A stretch of 64,000 nucleotides of DNA from NCBI GenBank assembly GCA_033064195.1, contig JARBJD010000099.1, positions 166,128 through 230,127 of the forward strand, written 5' to 3'. A model generated the notes under the pieces. It saw only the letters and a program-made list of their open reading frames with translations, was not told the origin of the DNA and searched no databases. Below are positions 23,649 to 36,632 of this stretch, piece by piece. The number at the start of each line of letters is the position of its first letter. Within the stretch, counting starts at the first letter, position 1. The DNA is from Blattamonas nauphoetae (Eukaryota; Preaxostyla; Oxymonadida). Made by a program: the position numbers and the translations under genes.

Positions 23649-25334
23649 ATGTCTGGAACAGTATCTCCAATTTATCATCGCTTTTACTGTTTTCATTGTG
23701 CATATCTCTTTCCTCTAGAACACTCTATACGTTCTGTTCGAGAATAGCGTTGGCTATGCACTCTTTCTGGTCAAAGCTCCTGGAGGTGTAATTGAGAATG
23801 AGAAAGACATAACAGATTATTCTCGATTTGCCACTCTCATCAATATGACTGCATTCAAGCCATTCCTCCAACCTGAATCTGCTCTCACGTCTATTCAGAA
23901 TATTTCAACAGGTTTGAACTCAGAGTAATCTTTTAGTCTCTTTCTCTATTAGGTACTTTGGGATCAGATCTTGAAGACTTCCTCCGTACTAACCTCCCAA
24001 TCAGTGGTTCTAAGAAGCCGTCATCTTTCAGACTTGGAGTCAGCGAGACGAAATTGGGGGCCGCAATTCAACTCGGTCTCAATGTCACTTGCCAGACCGA
24101 CCAACATATCCAACACATCATCCGTGGAATCCGCCTCCATTTTCACAAATTTGTGGACATTCCGGAAGAAGATCTTGACAGAGCTCAACTCGCCCTGGCC
24201 CATGCATATTCCAGATCACAGGTGAAGTTCGACGTGAATAGGACAGATAACATGGTCAAACAAGCTGTATTTCTCTTTGATCAGCTCGAGAAAGATATTA
24301 ACATGCTCGGTATGCGTGTCAAGGAGTGGTACGGTGGCCATTTTCCAGAACTCCCAAAAATCGTTGTGGATAACATTATCTTCGCCAAAATCGTGATTCA
24401 CATCCGTGATAAGGCCACTGTCAATGATGAAATGATCCAGCAACTGGAAGAAATCACCCAAGACGGAGCAATGGCAAAGAACATTGTATCAGCTGCCAAA
24501 GTCTCAATGGGATATGATCTCTCTGACATTGACATCGATCATATCGTCCTCTTCGCTCAACGCACTGTTGACCTTGCTCAGTATCGCGAAGAGCTGCGTG
24601 GATACCTCACTCACAAAATGACCAGCGTCGCCCCCAATCTCACAGCCTTGCTGGGTGTTCTTGTTGCAGCCCGTCTTGTCTCACATGCCGGATCGCTCAC
24701 ATCTCTCTCCAAGTCGCCAGCCTCCACAATCCAAATTCTCGGAGCTGAGAAAGCTCTCTTCCGCGCCCTCAAGTCGCGCTCGAACACTCCCAAGTATGGG
24801 CTCCTCTTCAACTCGGGCCCCGTCCAACGTGTGCCTGCAAAGAACAAGGGTCGCATCTCTCGCTACCTTGCGAACAAGTGTGCCCTTGCCTGCCGTATCG
24901 ACTCGTTTGGGGAGGAGTTGACGGGAGAGTACGGAAAAGCGATGAAGGACCAAGTTGAGCTGCGGGTGGACGAGCTGAGGGAAGGCCGAGAAATCAAGGG
25001 GAAGGAGAAGAATGTGGATGTGATGACGAAAGTGAGTGTCCGCTTGAACGAAAGACAAGGCATGTTGAAGGATGAGGATGCAGAAGAGGAGACATCCAAG
25101 AAGGCAAAGAAGGACAAGAAAGAAAAGAAGGACAAGGAAGAAAAGAAAGGCAAGGAAGAAAAGAAAGAGAAGAAGAAGGACAAAGAGGAGAAGAAAGAAA
25201 AGAAGGATAAGAAAGAGAAGAAAGAAAAGAAGAATAAAGAAGAGGAGGAAGTGAAGAAGGAAAAGCGGAGTCAGTCTTCCAAAGACGAAGACAAGAAGAA
25301 GAAAAAGGACAAAAAAGAAAAGAAAACGAAGTAA
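23649..25334 (+). CDS. NOP56: box C/D snoRNP core protein NOP56
   Basis: Core protein of box C/D snoRNPs, which guide 2'-O-methylation and processing of rRNA in the nucleolus. Exons 23649..23660 (just MSGT), 23719..23911 and 23953..25334 give 528 residues. The N-terminal domain (YVLFENSVGYALF) and the Nop domain are clear: LGAAIQLGLNVTCQTD, GIRLHFHKF, NRTDNMVKQ, VKEWYGGHFPEL. The RNA-binding GARLIAHAGSLTNL-type motif appears here as AARLVSHAGSLTSLSK, followed by QILGAEKALFRALK, NTPKYGL and NKGRISRYLANKC. The last 100 or so residues are almost pure Lys/Glu/Asp (KKDKEEKK repeats), as is usual for NOP56/NOP58 tails. The short N-terminus and the YGLLF motif favour NOP56 over NOP58. Confidence 0.95.
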
Positions 25335-25451
25335 ACTACTTCCATCTCACTGGAGAAATTTGTAAGAACGTCAATTTTCTGTTTCAGAATACAAAATCCC
25401 ATCCTGCGAAAGCTTCACACCAACCATAATTTTGTCTTCATTTTTCTTATC

Positions 25452-28400
25452 ATGAGCTCTACAGTCGTTCAGAAGCTCATTCAGCTTTTTGAACGACTTC
25501 AGAGTGTAACAAAGAGTCATGATAATCTACTAAAGGAAGTATGTTGTTTTCATCCATTAAAATTCCATGAATCAATCCTCTCGTTTTTATCATAATTGCA
25601 TAATATTTCTCAGAGAGAGAAGCATGCACTGTCATATCTATCATCAGTAAAAGATCTTCCCAACGATCAAGTTATCAAAGGTCTACTTCACTCCGAATCC
25701 ATTCTTTCCTCCATTATGTCTCTTATAAGATCTCTCTGAGAATAAAATGCTTGTAAGTATCTTAATCAGTGCAGCAGAATCAGATAGAATGAAAATGTGT
25801 CTCTGTGCATTGGAGATAATCCAGTTGATGTCAACTGATGGTCTCTTCTCGACTGTTTGTCTCGTTAATTGACTTATTTCTCTCTTCTACCTTGTTTCAT
25901 CAGACTTTGATTACTACTGTACTCGCTGATTCCATACCACGGATTATTAAGTCTATATTTCCATTTTTTTCACCGTTCTAAGGAACAACAAAGAAGATGA
26001 AGCCGTTCTTTCATTAGTAATCCGAATCTGCTCTGCATTCATATCTCCCCCGAACTCTCTGTCCGGAATGAATTTGAATAAAATATTGGTTTTTCCGTTC
26101 AGACTTCTCTCACACAAAAGTGCAAAAGTTAGTTCTCTCGCCACAGCAACTGTTCGGTACGTTGTTGTGAATATTGTGGAAAAATTTGTTGCACTATCAC
26201 GGCATGTGGCTTTGGAATCAAAGGGATCGCAAAACTCTTTGTCAGCATCAGGGGCAGAAGCCCCTCCGTCACCGTCTCAAGCTGAGCTCTCCCAACTTGG
26301 TTTAAGTTGCTACATTTTGTTCCGGGAGATTGTGGACATGACTTTTGGGGGATACTGCCGACTTACCCTCCCGCTTACGTATGCTCTCCTCGACAAGAAG
26401 GCTCCGACACAACAGCCGCAATCGTCGTACTGTTCGCCTGTCTTTCATGCCGACACGTTCAAAGACACGTTTGGATGGGAGCTGATGAGTGTATTTGTCA
26501 ATGATGACTTTTTTCAAGCGATCCATCATCCATCACTCCACTCCATCAAGCGCTTTGTGTTGGAGGTGGTGCAGGACCAGCTGTTTCCTGCTCTTCTGGA
26601 CATTCTCGGGGTGGACCCCAGCTTTGTCAAGACCCTCATCTCAACGGCAGTTGACATCGCAAAAGATACCGCTGCCGAGTTCCCCCTCCTCTCGTCCACA
26701 AGCCAGTTCTTCACGCAGATGTCGAGTGGGAAGGATGCCTTCGGAACCCTTCCTGCCTCGTCGTTGGTGTCTCTCTCGGCGACAACTGATGGGTCGACTG
26801 AGTCCCTCCTCCATCAGGCGACTCTCTCGTCCCTGTTCTTTGGCAGACTGGCCAGTGTCTGCATCATCCAGCTCACGCAAACATCTGCCCACAATCCGTC
26901 GGAGAAGGACAAGCCCGATCCTCTAAAGTCGGCAAGTGCGTTCACCACTGATCCGCTGTCATTCACGAAGTATGCAGCCCGTTCCATATCTTCCCAATCT
27001 CCAATCTCTTTTGCCTCTCCGATCCCGTCGAAATCATCGCAAGTTTTGTTTGATGATCGACTCGCTCTCTCAGTCGCATCAACATCTCTCCTCCACCAGT
27101 TCCAACACGCCCCCAAACATCTCGTGAAACTGAGTCATCTCCCCAAAGACACGCCAAGAGAGATGGACACTATCTTCCCGCTTCTGTTCCCTCTCATCCA
27201 CTCTGTCCTCAAACTTTCCATTGTCGATCTCTCATTCCATTCTGCCCTTCTTCTGTTTGTTGTTGCATCCAACTCGCTCGCCTCGCCACATCTAGCTGAA
27301 CGATCTGCTGCTCTTCGAGTCGTGCGTGAGCTCTTCACTGACACTGACTGGCTCCAGACTGCCTTTCTCCTGTGGGAGCCCCGTCTCTCGCTCGAAATGT
27401 GCGCTTCTCCTCCTCAGGAGATCCAACCAGAAATGCTTTCAGATGCTGGAAAGCTGTTCAAATATCTGAACGGTCTCCTCACACACACATCCTCCATGAT
27501 CTCCACATCTGTTTTCTACGAGGTTATCACCACTCCATCCAAACATGTGATGTCTCTCCTCTCCATCGACCCCCAATTCGACTCCAATCCAAATGGACAG
27601 ATCAGTTCAACGGGCGTCACAACCGCCCCTCAAAGCCAGCTCTCCATTGTCTCCACATTCCCCTCCTTCGTCCAACCAGAATCGTTCCAGGTTGGACCAC
27701 TCATTCGGTCGTATGACATCCAAGCCATGCTCAATCCGACGGAGGAGTATCTTCTGAAGATTGTCGTCGACGCTCTCTTCACCCTCACCAGGACACTCAC
27801 TTCGCTCACCATTCCCCCCTCTCCGCCATCGCCTGAACCCCTCTCAACTGAGTCCAACATCCTCTCTGGCCATTCTCGGAGCTTTCTCGCCATCTCTCTG
27901 TCTCAACTCTCTGTTGCCTTGTTATTTCTATCCCAATCGTCAATCATCCACTCTTCGTTTCCATCTTCGGCACCGACTCCATCTTCATCTTCAACGCCAT
28001 TCACGTCGTCCCTTTTTCTCAACGCTCTTGCTGCTCTCTTCGCTGTGTCACGTTCGTCGGCTCTCTCGAACCTCGACCACATCCATTCCATGTCGTTTCT
28101 AGGAATCGCGTCTGCTGCTCTGCCTTCGTCGTTTCTTCTGTTCTTTGGCAACGTGCTCAGACCGTCATCAAAGCTGGTCCAATACAACACAACTTCTGCC
28201 CCGTCTCTCTTCCGCGCTCCTGTCTTCTTCCATCGGAATGAAGAGCAGCCTCAACCGCTCGCTTTTCCTAGTTTCTCCCTCCGCTACTCCAACATGATCG
28301 CCTTCGATACTCTCTTCATGTTTGTTGATGTGAACTCGCATCTTCTCACTCAAACGTCGTGGGACATTCTGGTCAATGTTCTGGTTGATTCCGAAAGACA

Positions 28401-31400
28401 CATTGCACAGCTTGCATCATCTCAGCAGGTCTCTCCGAATCTTACATCACAAACTCCGTCCCAGCTCCTCCTCCAGCACATCCACCATCTCTTCCAAACC
28501 TCGTCTTCGTTGGAAAACACGACGTTCTCGCTTTTCCTCTCGCCTCTCCTCATCTTTGCCAATCTCTATGCCAACGAAACGGTGAAGCCCAAACCCAAAG
28601 CAGATAGTTCCCAGCAACTGCAACGAGGGAAGCCCGTCCATGCTCTGTCGCCAGTCCTGTTCGTTCCTTCATCGACATCCAAACTGAAGCAGATGGCCCT
28701 CGCGTCCAATCGAATTGTCGAGTCAAAACTGGCACCATCCGACCCACATGAACGGTTCATTAACCAGCTGAAAGGGTCTGCAGGGGCAACGTCGGCCTGG
28801 TTCACACTGACACCGTCGAAAAAGGAGTCAAGGTCGCGTCATCGCTTCGCATCATCTCTTTCGGGAAGCAAGGCTGATGAACTCACCTCCAAACAAACTC
28901 TCAAGCCAAACTCACAAACCACATTCGTCTCACCAATGAACGCTGCACCAACTCTCTCCGGGACAACTTCAATCGCACCAACTTCTACTCTGCCACAAAA
29001 TCAGGCAAGTTCACTCTCTCCAATCTCTTCTGAACAACCGCAAGCAGTCGTTCTGCCTGTTCATTGCTTGGCTGACCCCGTCCCTTCGCTCGTCTTTGAA
29101 ACAAAATACTCACTTTTCACCCTTCCCACACGTCCACTTCCTGCACTGACTCCTCTCTTCACATCGACTTTCTCCACTCTTGTGACAGCTTCCACAAACA
29201 GCCAGATCGCTCTCCTCCTCTCCTCTCCACATGCCAGTGTCCCCTTCACCATCCATCCCCTCATTCTGCCGGCCGAAGTTGATATTTCGCTTCCGAGCTC
29301 ACTCATTCAGTTTTATCTCCCATTTTCAATGCTCCTCAATGTCATCAGAGCCAACATCTTTCGGTTCACTCTTCTCGGCCCTCACGTCACATCCATCCTC
29401 TCACTCTCGTCCATCCCAGCTGATCCGTCTGCGCAGACTCTGTCTGACGATCCAGCAGAGAAAGTTTTGATCGACGTGTACCTCTTCCTCCTCTCTCTCC
29501 TTCTTTCCTTCGAGGCATCACAGTCGTTCTTGGTCCTCTTCAACCATAGCTCCAATCAAGGACTTGTGGAAAAGGAAAAACTGAGCATCTTGCAAGATAC
29601 GTCCGAGTCGACGTCACCGACTCTCTCCTCCGAAAAGGACATTCAGGCGCATCTTGACTCGATCCCACTCTCTCGTTTCCTTCGGCCGTCTGGTCTTGTT
29701 CATGACGAGCATCTTCCTCTGTCATTCCCGTCGATCACAAAAATGAAAACTGCAGGGATCATGTTCAATCACAAAGATATAACCGACCTTCTGTCCTCCT
29801 TCTGCCACCTTCTGTCCTCCTCGTCTCCTGCAACCAAACTCTCCATCTATCACTCCCTCTCTCTCCTTGTCCAAGCGTGGGGTTTCAGCTTGACGTCACA
29901 AGATTGGGTTGTCATTTTTTCTGCAATCAACAAATCTATGCAACTGTTATCGCAGGTGGCATTGAAGCAACGACGAAAGCCAGGTGCTGAGATCGTGGAA
30001 CAAAGAGAATTAAGTGAATCTGACGTCGTACAAGCTGCCTTCGAGCTCATCACTCTCATTTTTGAGAATCATCTTGTCTCTCTCCCAACGGACTTTCGAT
30101 TCAACATCTCTCATCTCATCTCGGCAGAAGCATCTATCCCCATCTCACAACACCCGGAGTCATCTCCCTTCGGGCCTGTCGCACAGATGCTCCTTCCTTC
30201 CACCGGAGACATCATCAAGGCTGCCAAAGACAGGATGAGTGAGGAAGAAAGTGGAACACCAATCTCACAACTCTCCGCGAAAGCAGAGTCCATTTTCATT
30301 CTTCCATCGTTCTCTCTCTCATATTTGGGGACAATCACTGCCTTTCAGACGCTTACTGCATACTCGAAACAGAAGGACAACCTCAACTTGGCCCTCTCCG
30401 CCGTCGGGTTGATGTTTGATGCAATCGAGTCGATGGTGGAGGTCGGTGAGATCCACACTTCCGTCATCGACGCTCACACAACGACGAAGGATGTCAATCG
30501 CATGGACAGATACGAGTTTTCCAAACTCTCTGGGTTTTGGGTTGATCGTCCTGATCCCAGTTGCATTGAATGTGATTACTGTAGAATTGCACATTCGGCT
30601 CACATTGCACAGTCGAACCGTACGTCTCATCCCGCAAAGCAGGGGACGACACTGTCTCCCGAAGGAGGAAAGCAACCGCTGTCACGAACTGCCGAGTCGC
30701 CGGAGACTACTCGTGAGTCTCAGTCAAGCCTGCCGTTCACCAACACTCCTCTCGAAGGCGAGGGAGCCTCCTCCAGTGTGAAGTTCTGTCGAACTGTCCA
30801 ATCAATCGTGACGTCATTGTCGATGTTCATTGAAACGATCGCATCCTTTGCGTTGGATCTCCGCTTTGAAGTCCGAACGATGTCACTTGCTCGTCTCGGA
30901 ACCCTTCTCCGCACACACTCGCGCTTCTTCACATTCACATCGTTGGCCCCCGTCACCATCACCGAATTCCTTCTCCCGACTGCACAAGCAATGTGGATGG
31001 AAACGCTCCTTTCTGCTTCAACTCAGACAAAAGCCCAGAACACACCAGACAAGCAAGTTATTGTTCACCACTCTCAAAATACACCTCAGAAGCAGTGGGA
31101 ACAGAGTCTGATTCAAATGACCATCACGATCGTTGATCTCCTTTGCATCTTCAACCAGTCTTTTGCTTCGATCACGTCTTCCTCGGAATCCGTTGCAGAC
31201 AAGCTTCGAGTGAACGAGGCTCTGATTCCCTCGCTGAAAACGTTCCTTCTCAACATACTCATCCATGGGAAGGAAGAAGTTGCTTATGCTGGTGTCTACG
31301 CTCTCAGCGAAATTCTGGAAATCACATTTGAAACCATTCAGAGCGAAAGCTGCGACATGAGTAGTCCACCAAAGGGTCAGTCGGAATCGTTCTCCAAAAA

Positions 31401-34400
31401 GCTCTGGGACATGGCTTGGCAGGTGATCAATGGGTTTGCTCACTCAGTCGTGGAATGTCCGCACAGCCAGTCTGTCCTGTCCGTCTCGTCGCTCTCTGTC
31501 TCTCACTTCGGTTCGCTCGAGACCCTTCTGGACTCTCTGATTGAGCCCTCTTCAAATCTCCACCTGTCAATCGGAAATCGCTCTTGTTCGCTCTGCATTC
31601 GTGCTCACCAAAAAGTGATGCGGCTCTGTTTTCTCTTACTTCTCTGGGTTCCTCATGATGCATCGACTGTTGCGAGGGACTTCGACAGTTTGATGAATCA
31701 GGACACGATCCCCGAAGTCCGAGACGACATGCCATTTGATGAAGTTGATGATCCATCGGCATGCCTCCCAACAGCCCTGGACCCTTTGACAATCTATCCA
31801 GTCACCCCACTCACCGTCAGCCTGTCGCCTGCGGGCTCATCGGCACTGCGTATGAGAGTGAATTCAGTCGAACCAAACACGCTTAACACCATCTTCTACG
31901 TCTCCAACCGTCTCCTCCCCATCGGGCGGAATTCCCCTCACCCTCTCCAGTACAAGCACGGGAAGGAGAGGATCCAAATACCGTTCCATAAACTGAGCTA
32001 TTCTTTGGTGAACCCGCTTCTCTTCTTGGCTGCATCTTCTCTCTCTGATCTCCCTTTGTTTCGCTCTGTCAGCCACACAATACAATCCTTCACAGATCAT
32101 ATCCACCACGTTGATCGGTCAGGTGTCATTCTTGATGATGACGAGGACGAAGTGGAACCAGGCGAAGACACTGATGAGGAAGTCGATGACGAAACTGTCT
32201 TCTCAACAACTCAACCATCGACTCCTCTCTCATCGCACTCATCCCTATCCACTCCGTCGTCGCTCAGGAATCTCATGATCACGTCAACTCTGCTTGCTCT
32301 CTCCCTCTCTCCACTCAGCTTTGTGGCGTACAATCCGTCAGTTTCGATTGACGTGAGCCCAGTCACTTCGGCACCACTCCAAATCACAAGATCGTCTCTG
32401 AACCACCCAAGTGCAATCCCATCGCAGATGACACTCAAAGCTCCGCTCCTTCTTCACCCAGCCATCTGCTCCGTCTCTCTATTCAGCCCATCCACTCGCA
32501 TGTTGGCCCAGAGGGATCTGATGGCTGTCAAAACACCGTTCATCCACCTCTCGACATTCCACACCATCCTCTTCTCTGCACTTCACCTCCACTCACTGTC
32601 TGTACAACGACATCCACATTCGGAAGAGGAGCTGACATCGTCATGGAGGATCGTGTTCAAGTGCCTCATTCTCCTTCTTGATCATGGCCTTCAAACGATC
32701 GTGCAGCTCGAAGAAGTGTTCAATGAAGAGTTCTGGACAGGAATTCATTCGCCTGACAGAGTTGATCAAGACCAGAAGACTGATTCGATCCTTTCGGTGC
32801 AAAGTGAGGACTCCTTGGAGAAGGATGACGAGGACATTCTCCACGAGGACATGTTCGAGGTCGGTGAGAGTCCAGATGACCGGAGCACTCCGTCTCATCT
32901 CCTCCATCGCCCCCACCTGAGGCGAACCCACTTATCGACGCCTCCTCTCTCGCGCACCAACACGAATCCCCACTCGCTGAAGGATTCCTCGAAAAGTCTC
33001 ACCACCGCCGAGTCGCCTCCTCTCCCCCAGAAGTCAAGCATGTCAATCACCACATCAACATCACCTCTGCACAACATCACTCCCACTCATCCCATCACCA
33101 CTCCTATCCTCCAACACTCCTCTGACTCCACTCCCGCCTCGTCGTATCCTGGCCACTTCGCCCCAATCCCGCCTCATCCGTTCATCCCAACGGTTACAGA
33201 CCCCGTTGTCAGGAACCCCTCGCCCATGAACCTTCTGAGTGACAAAGCAGACTACATCCAGGCCGAGTCGAATCTGTTCTTCAGCCATTATGCAATCGCC
33301 TGCAAATATCTCGCGTTGTGTCTGGAGACCATCACCGTTCTTCTTCGTTTTGCTCCGCTGAGTGTGGTCGCTCCTCTCATCCATCCGATCATCCGACGAC
33401 TTGCCTCGTTCTTTCCGCCCCCTTCCGTCTCAGTCTTGTTCACTGCCCATCCCCTCTCGTCAGCCATCACTTCGCTTTTGATTGCTCTCGTCAACTGCTC
33501 TGTGACTTCTGAGGATGTGTCTGTGCAAGAATCTCTCGTCTCTGTCTTTCACCTCCTTTTCACAATTCTTCCCCGAGCCTTCCCCAATCCTTTCAAAGCG
33601 ACCGTTACACCCTCTTTTACGAGTCAGTTTCTGAGCATCCACGACAAAATCCTGACAGTTCGGTCAGAAATCTCACTTCTTCGTGACTCGCAAACCGTGG
33701 CTCGATTTGTTGATGCAGAAGAGACAGAAGATTCACGACAACAAATGGATGCCATCAACGTCTGGCGGTTGGTTCGGGCTCGGATGCTTGTTGAATGGGA
33801 ACAGAAGAACAACCAGCTCCATACAACGAAGCTTGATGATCTGACCACATTCGATATTCTCCGCATGAAAATCAACCAAAAACTTCTCAAGCCAACAGAC
33901 TTGACAATCTTCCTCCAGTCCCAAATCAGACAGGAGCAGCGTTTCTCTCCTCTGACCGCCCCTCAAACGCCTCCGACTGAAGAGTTTCCGCTGTCCCTCC
34001 AATTTGCTCATGTCTTCCCGTCCATGAGCAGCCTCTGTGTGTCTCCGTCTGGAATTGTGAAGCGGGTTTTCTCTGCCATGTCCAACTGGATCGAAGTCAT
34101 CGGCGAGATGAAAGGCTCTGTGCTTCACAATTCGCGATCATTTGACTACGTCAAACTGAGAGGAAAGAACATCCCGCACATCTTCGCAGCTCTCAGAAAG
34201 AATTATTCGTTCCATGGTTCACTCTTCCTCTCGCTCCTCCATTCGTTGTTTTTTGCATCAACATTCTCGATTCCTTCTCTCCTCCCACAAGCCATTGATA
34301 TTTTCTATCCAACGCAATTCTTTCCTCTCCAACAGACACTCCCGCTCTCCCCGCTTCCTCTCGAGCCAGACATCTCGTTCATCGCTCTCCGAACGCTCTT

Positions 34401-34746
34401 TTCTCTCATTTCGTCACCGTCTCTCTTGCCGTATTCCACGTCCCTCTCGTCAAGCTTCTCGTCTCTCCTCGAAAACTTTCTGAATCATCCACAAATCCCT
34501 CTGACCTTCCTCCTCCAATTACTTGCATCGATCATTGAACAGTTTCCTCGCCTCGAAAGTTCAATTTTAGTTATTTTTATTCCTCTCACTCGGATTCTCA
34601 CTCGCCTCTCATCGAGAACGGCGGATACCTCCTCAACTGAGGTTGTTCCGAGTCCGTGTTCTTCTTTTAACACCACCTGCCTTGTCATCAATCACATCGC
34701 AGCCCTCTTGCGCATGATTGGCTCGTCAAGCTTGGGTGTCTCATAG
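25452..34746 (+). CDS. MON2: MON2 homologue (Arf-GEF-related Golgi/endosome scaffold), enlarged
   Basis: Large helical scaffold related to BIG/GBF1 Arf exchange factors but lacking a Sec7 domain. In animals and yeast it works with DOP1 and a P4-ATPase in endosome-to-Golgi traffic. Six exons fit exactly: 25452..25538, 25620..25680, 25730..25854, 25904..25950, 25983..26060, 26103..34746 (9042 nt, 3013 residues). The N-terminal DCB-like part (VQKLIQLFERL, then CALEIIQLMSTDGLFST) matches MON2's VKKLLENM...LAAIQRLMSHEVVSET. ATATVRYVVVNIVEKF matches the AAATVRQVV motif, and ILFREIVDM...FGWELMSVFVND the MLFQDLCQ...FGLELLESVLND block. Animal MON2 is about 1700 residues. The extra length comes from Ser/Pro/Thr-rich stretches (for example about 27.9-28.0 and 32.9-33.2 kb) and an acidic run near 32.15 kb. 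The last exon is 8.6 kb without an intron. Confidence 0.82.
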
Positions 34747-34856
34747 TTTCTGTGGTTTTATTTAACGTGAGATGCTGCATTTCTTCGTTTTTTTGCTGTT
34801 ATTTCTGTGGGAAGAAACTTACAATTGTAGAAATGAAGAGATAATGTGAAAAGAAA

Positions 34857-35732
34857 TCATGGAATTGTCATTACAGCTGATCCGTATCCAACATTATAAT
34901 CGCGTTGAGAGGCAGGTTTTCCATCGCCGGAACTACAAAAAAACAAAGTAAACTGACGATTAAAGAAATACCAGCTATGTTTTAAAATTTGTGCTTTTTG
35001 GCATCCTAAAGCTTTTGCGAAGTAAAGACCACACATGACGGGTTTAAATCCACAATATATTTGATGCTGATAACTCCAGGCTTTCTGAAGAGCGTCGATA
35101 TCCATGTTTTCAGTATCTTTCAATGTCTTTTCGTCTGTTGCCAAAACTTTATCATAATTCTCATCATGAAGCATATCTGTCGAACACACAACAGTCAGTC
35201 GTTTTCGCTTGTTCAACTCAACGAGCGCTTTCGAGAGTGGCTGAACACCAGAATCGCCGATTAATGCAACAACAAGGGGGACGGTTGGGAGTGCAACCTG
35301 TGCAAACGGAATCTCATTTTCGGCACTATGTTCACCATTGTGATACCGTCCATCGAATCTGATCTCTGAGCTCTGTTGGCACAAAAACTGTCCAGATTCC
35401 ACATCAAGTTGAGATGTCCCACACGGTGTCGTAATTGCTGTTCCGTCCATCAATGCTGCTCCTGAAATCCGTTCAGAATGAGAAAAACCAATAATTATGA
35501 GTAATTCGGGCTGGTTTTCCTTTGGCATATCCCGAATCGCTCGAAAAGTGTGTCCAGCGATTGGTCCAGAGTACCTAAACCCTGCATGAGGCGCAATCGA
35601 GGCAACGATTCTCCCTGAAATGGCAGGTATGCTTGCAGATTCAATGTATCCCAAGACTTCCTTTGTTAGCGCCTTTCCATCACCAGAAAACCATCGACCT
35701 GATCCAAACGCTTTTCTCACAAGTGTGCTCAT
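34857..35732 (-). CDS. MEMO1: MEMO1-family protein
   Basis: Member of the MEMO family (Mediator of ErbB2-driven cell motility), a fold related to extradiol dioxygenases and lately tied to iron or copper handling. Exons 35732..34972 and 34932..34857 around a 39-bp intron give 278 residues, close to the usual length (about 295). Conserved blocks: GSGRWFSGDG at the N-terminus, IVASIAPHAGFRYSGPIAGHTF (the metal-site PHAG), DGRYHNGEHSAENEIPF (the second His cluster), VVCSTDMLHD and CGFKPVMCG. His in PHAG, His in GEHS and Cys in YCG correspond to the metal-binding-like triad. The gene is convergent with MON2, with 110 bp between the stops. Confidence 0.93.
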   Translation of the reverse strand: MSTLVRKAFGSGRWFSGDGKALTKEVLGYIESASIPAISGRIVASIAPHAGFRYSGPIAGHTFRAIRDMPKENQPELLIIIGFSHSERISGAALMDGTAITTPCGTSQLDVESGQFLCQQSSEIRFDGRYHNGEHSAENEIPFAQVALPTVPLVVALIGDSGVQPLSKALVELNKRKRLTVVCSTDMLHDENYDKVLATDEKTLKDTENMDIDALQKAWSYQHQIYCGFKPVMCGLYFAKALGCQKAQILKHSWYFFNRQFTLFFCSSGDGKPASQRDYNVGYGSAVMTIP

Positions 35733-35962
35733 AAATAACCTGAGGTATCTTCAAAAACGGAGTGGTCATACGGTGATTCCTGATAGAACGCGAATACAAC
35801 GATGAAGAAGATGAGAATGGTGACAGAATGCTGGCACATAACAAAACGTGGAAGTTCAGCAAGGAATGAGAAATGAAGACACATCATTGTGAAATGAATG
35901 AAAAATGACGAATAAGGAAAAGTGGTAACGGAGGAAGTGAGGAGTTCGAAATAAGAGAAAGT

Positions 35963-36495
35963 TCAATTTGTTTCGTAAAAATTTCTATACTCTTTCTGAT
36001 CCTGCGTTTCTCCTGTCTTCCCCTGTGTCCAACGTGCTCGATAAGCATCAATGTCAAATTTGTTCTTGTTCATGATCTTTGTGGAGCGAAATTCTCGTGT
36101 TTTCTGTTGTGTTGGAGGACGGTAGGCATCTCGCATTTCAGATTGTGGCAATGGAGGAGGGGGAGGTTCGTGAATGAAGTTTCGATCAGTTGCTGAGTAA
36201 TTTTGTTGTGCAATTTGAGCGGTCTGTTCCTGATATGTTGTGCGAAATCCTGGGAGCTAACGAATCGCAAAAGATATAAATGGAACATGATGCACACGCT
36301 GGTCAAAGTTCCCATCTGTCTGTTTGTTTGTGAATAATCTTCGAACCTGCATCAGGCAAAAAGATAATGAATTTTGAGTGAAAGTGGAGGATACCAATTT
36401 CCAACAAGAGCCCCTTGTGAGTATGGTCGTGTCATTGCTCGTTGTTCACTCGATCTTCTCCCTGACTCGCCAGTCCAATCCGTGATGTGCGTCAT
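35963..36495 (-). CDS. small unknown protein, 147 residues
   Basis: Three exons (36495..36395, 36346..36298, 36256..35963) add to 444 nt in frame, with GT-AG introns of 48 and 41 bp. The protein is hydrophilic and largely unstructured. It has an aromatic/Ser/Gln N-terminus (MTHITDWTGESG), a middle rich in Gln and Tyr (YQEQTAQIAQQNYSATDRNF), a run of six prolines and a C-terminus KNKFDIDAYRARWTQGK. No domain is recognised. The composition recalls small axonemal or microtubule-inner proteins, but that is only a guess. Its ATG is 137 bp from that of the divergent gene at 36633. Confidence 0.6.
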
Positions 36496-36632
36496 TTTGA
36501 TAAACGTGTCCCCATAATAAATTTCGACCTCTCTGGAAGATCAAATCTTCATTCGCACAATGAACAAACACCCGCAAGTGAAACAATTCTTTTTTATATT
36601 CTGTATACACCTGATTTTATTCAATCCTTCTA

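Noticed and set aside
25452-25739. Separate small gene of 68 codons before MON2
   Set aside because: Its stop at 25737 disappears when the 49-bp intron 25681..25729 is removed; the exons then continue in frame into MON2 and match its N-terminus.
26302-34691. Many open frames on the minus strand opposite the MON2 gene
   Set aside because: They are short, show no domain features and mirror the Ser/Pro-rich codons of the plus strand; the 8.6-kb plus-strand exon fits MON2 throughout.
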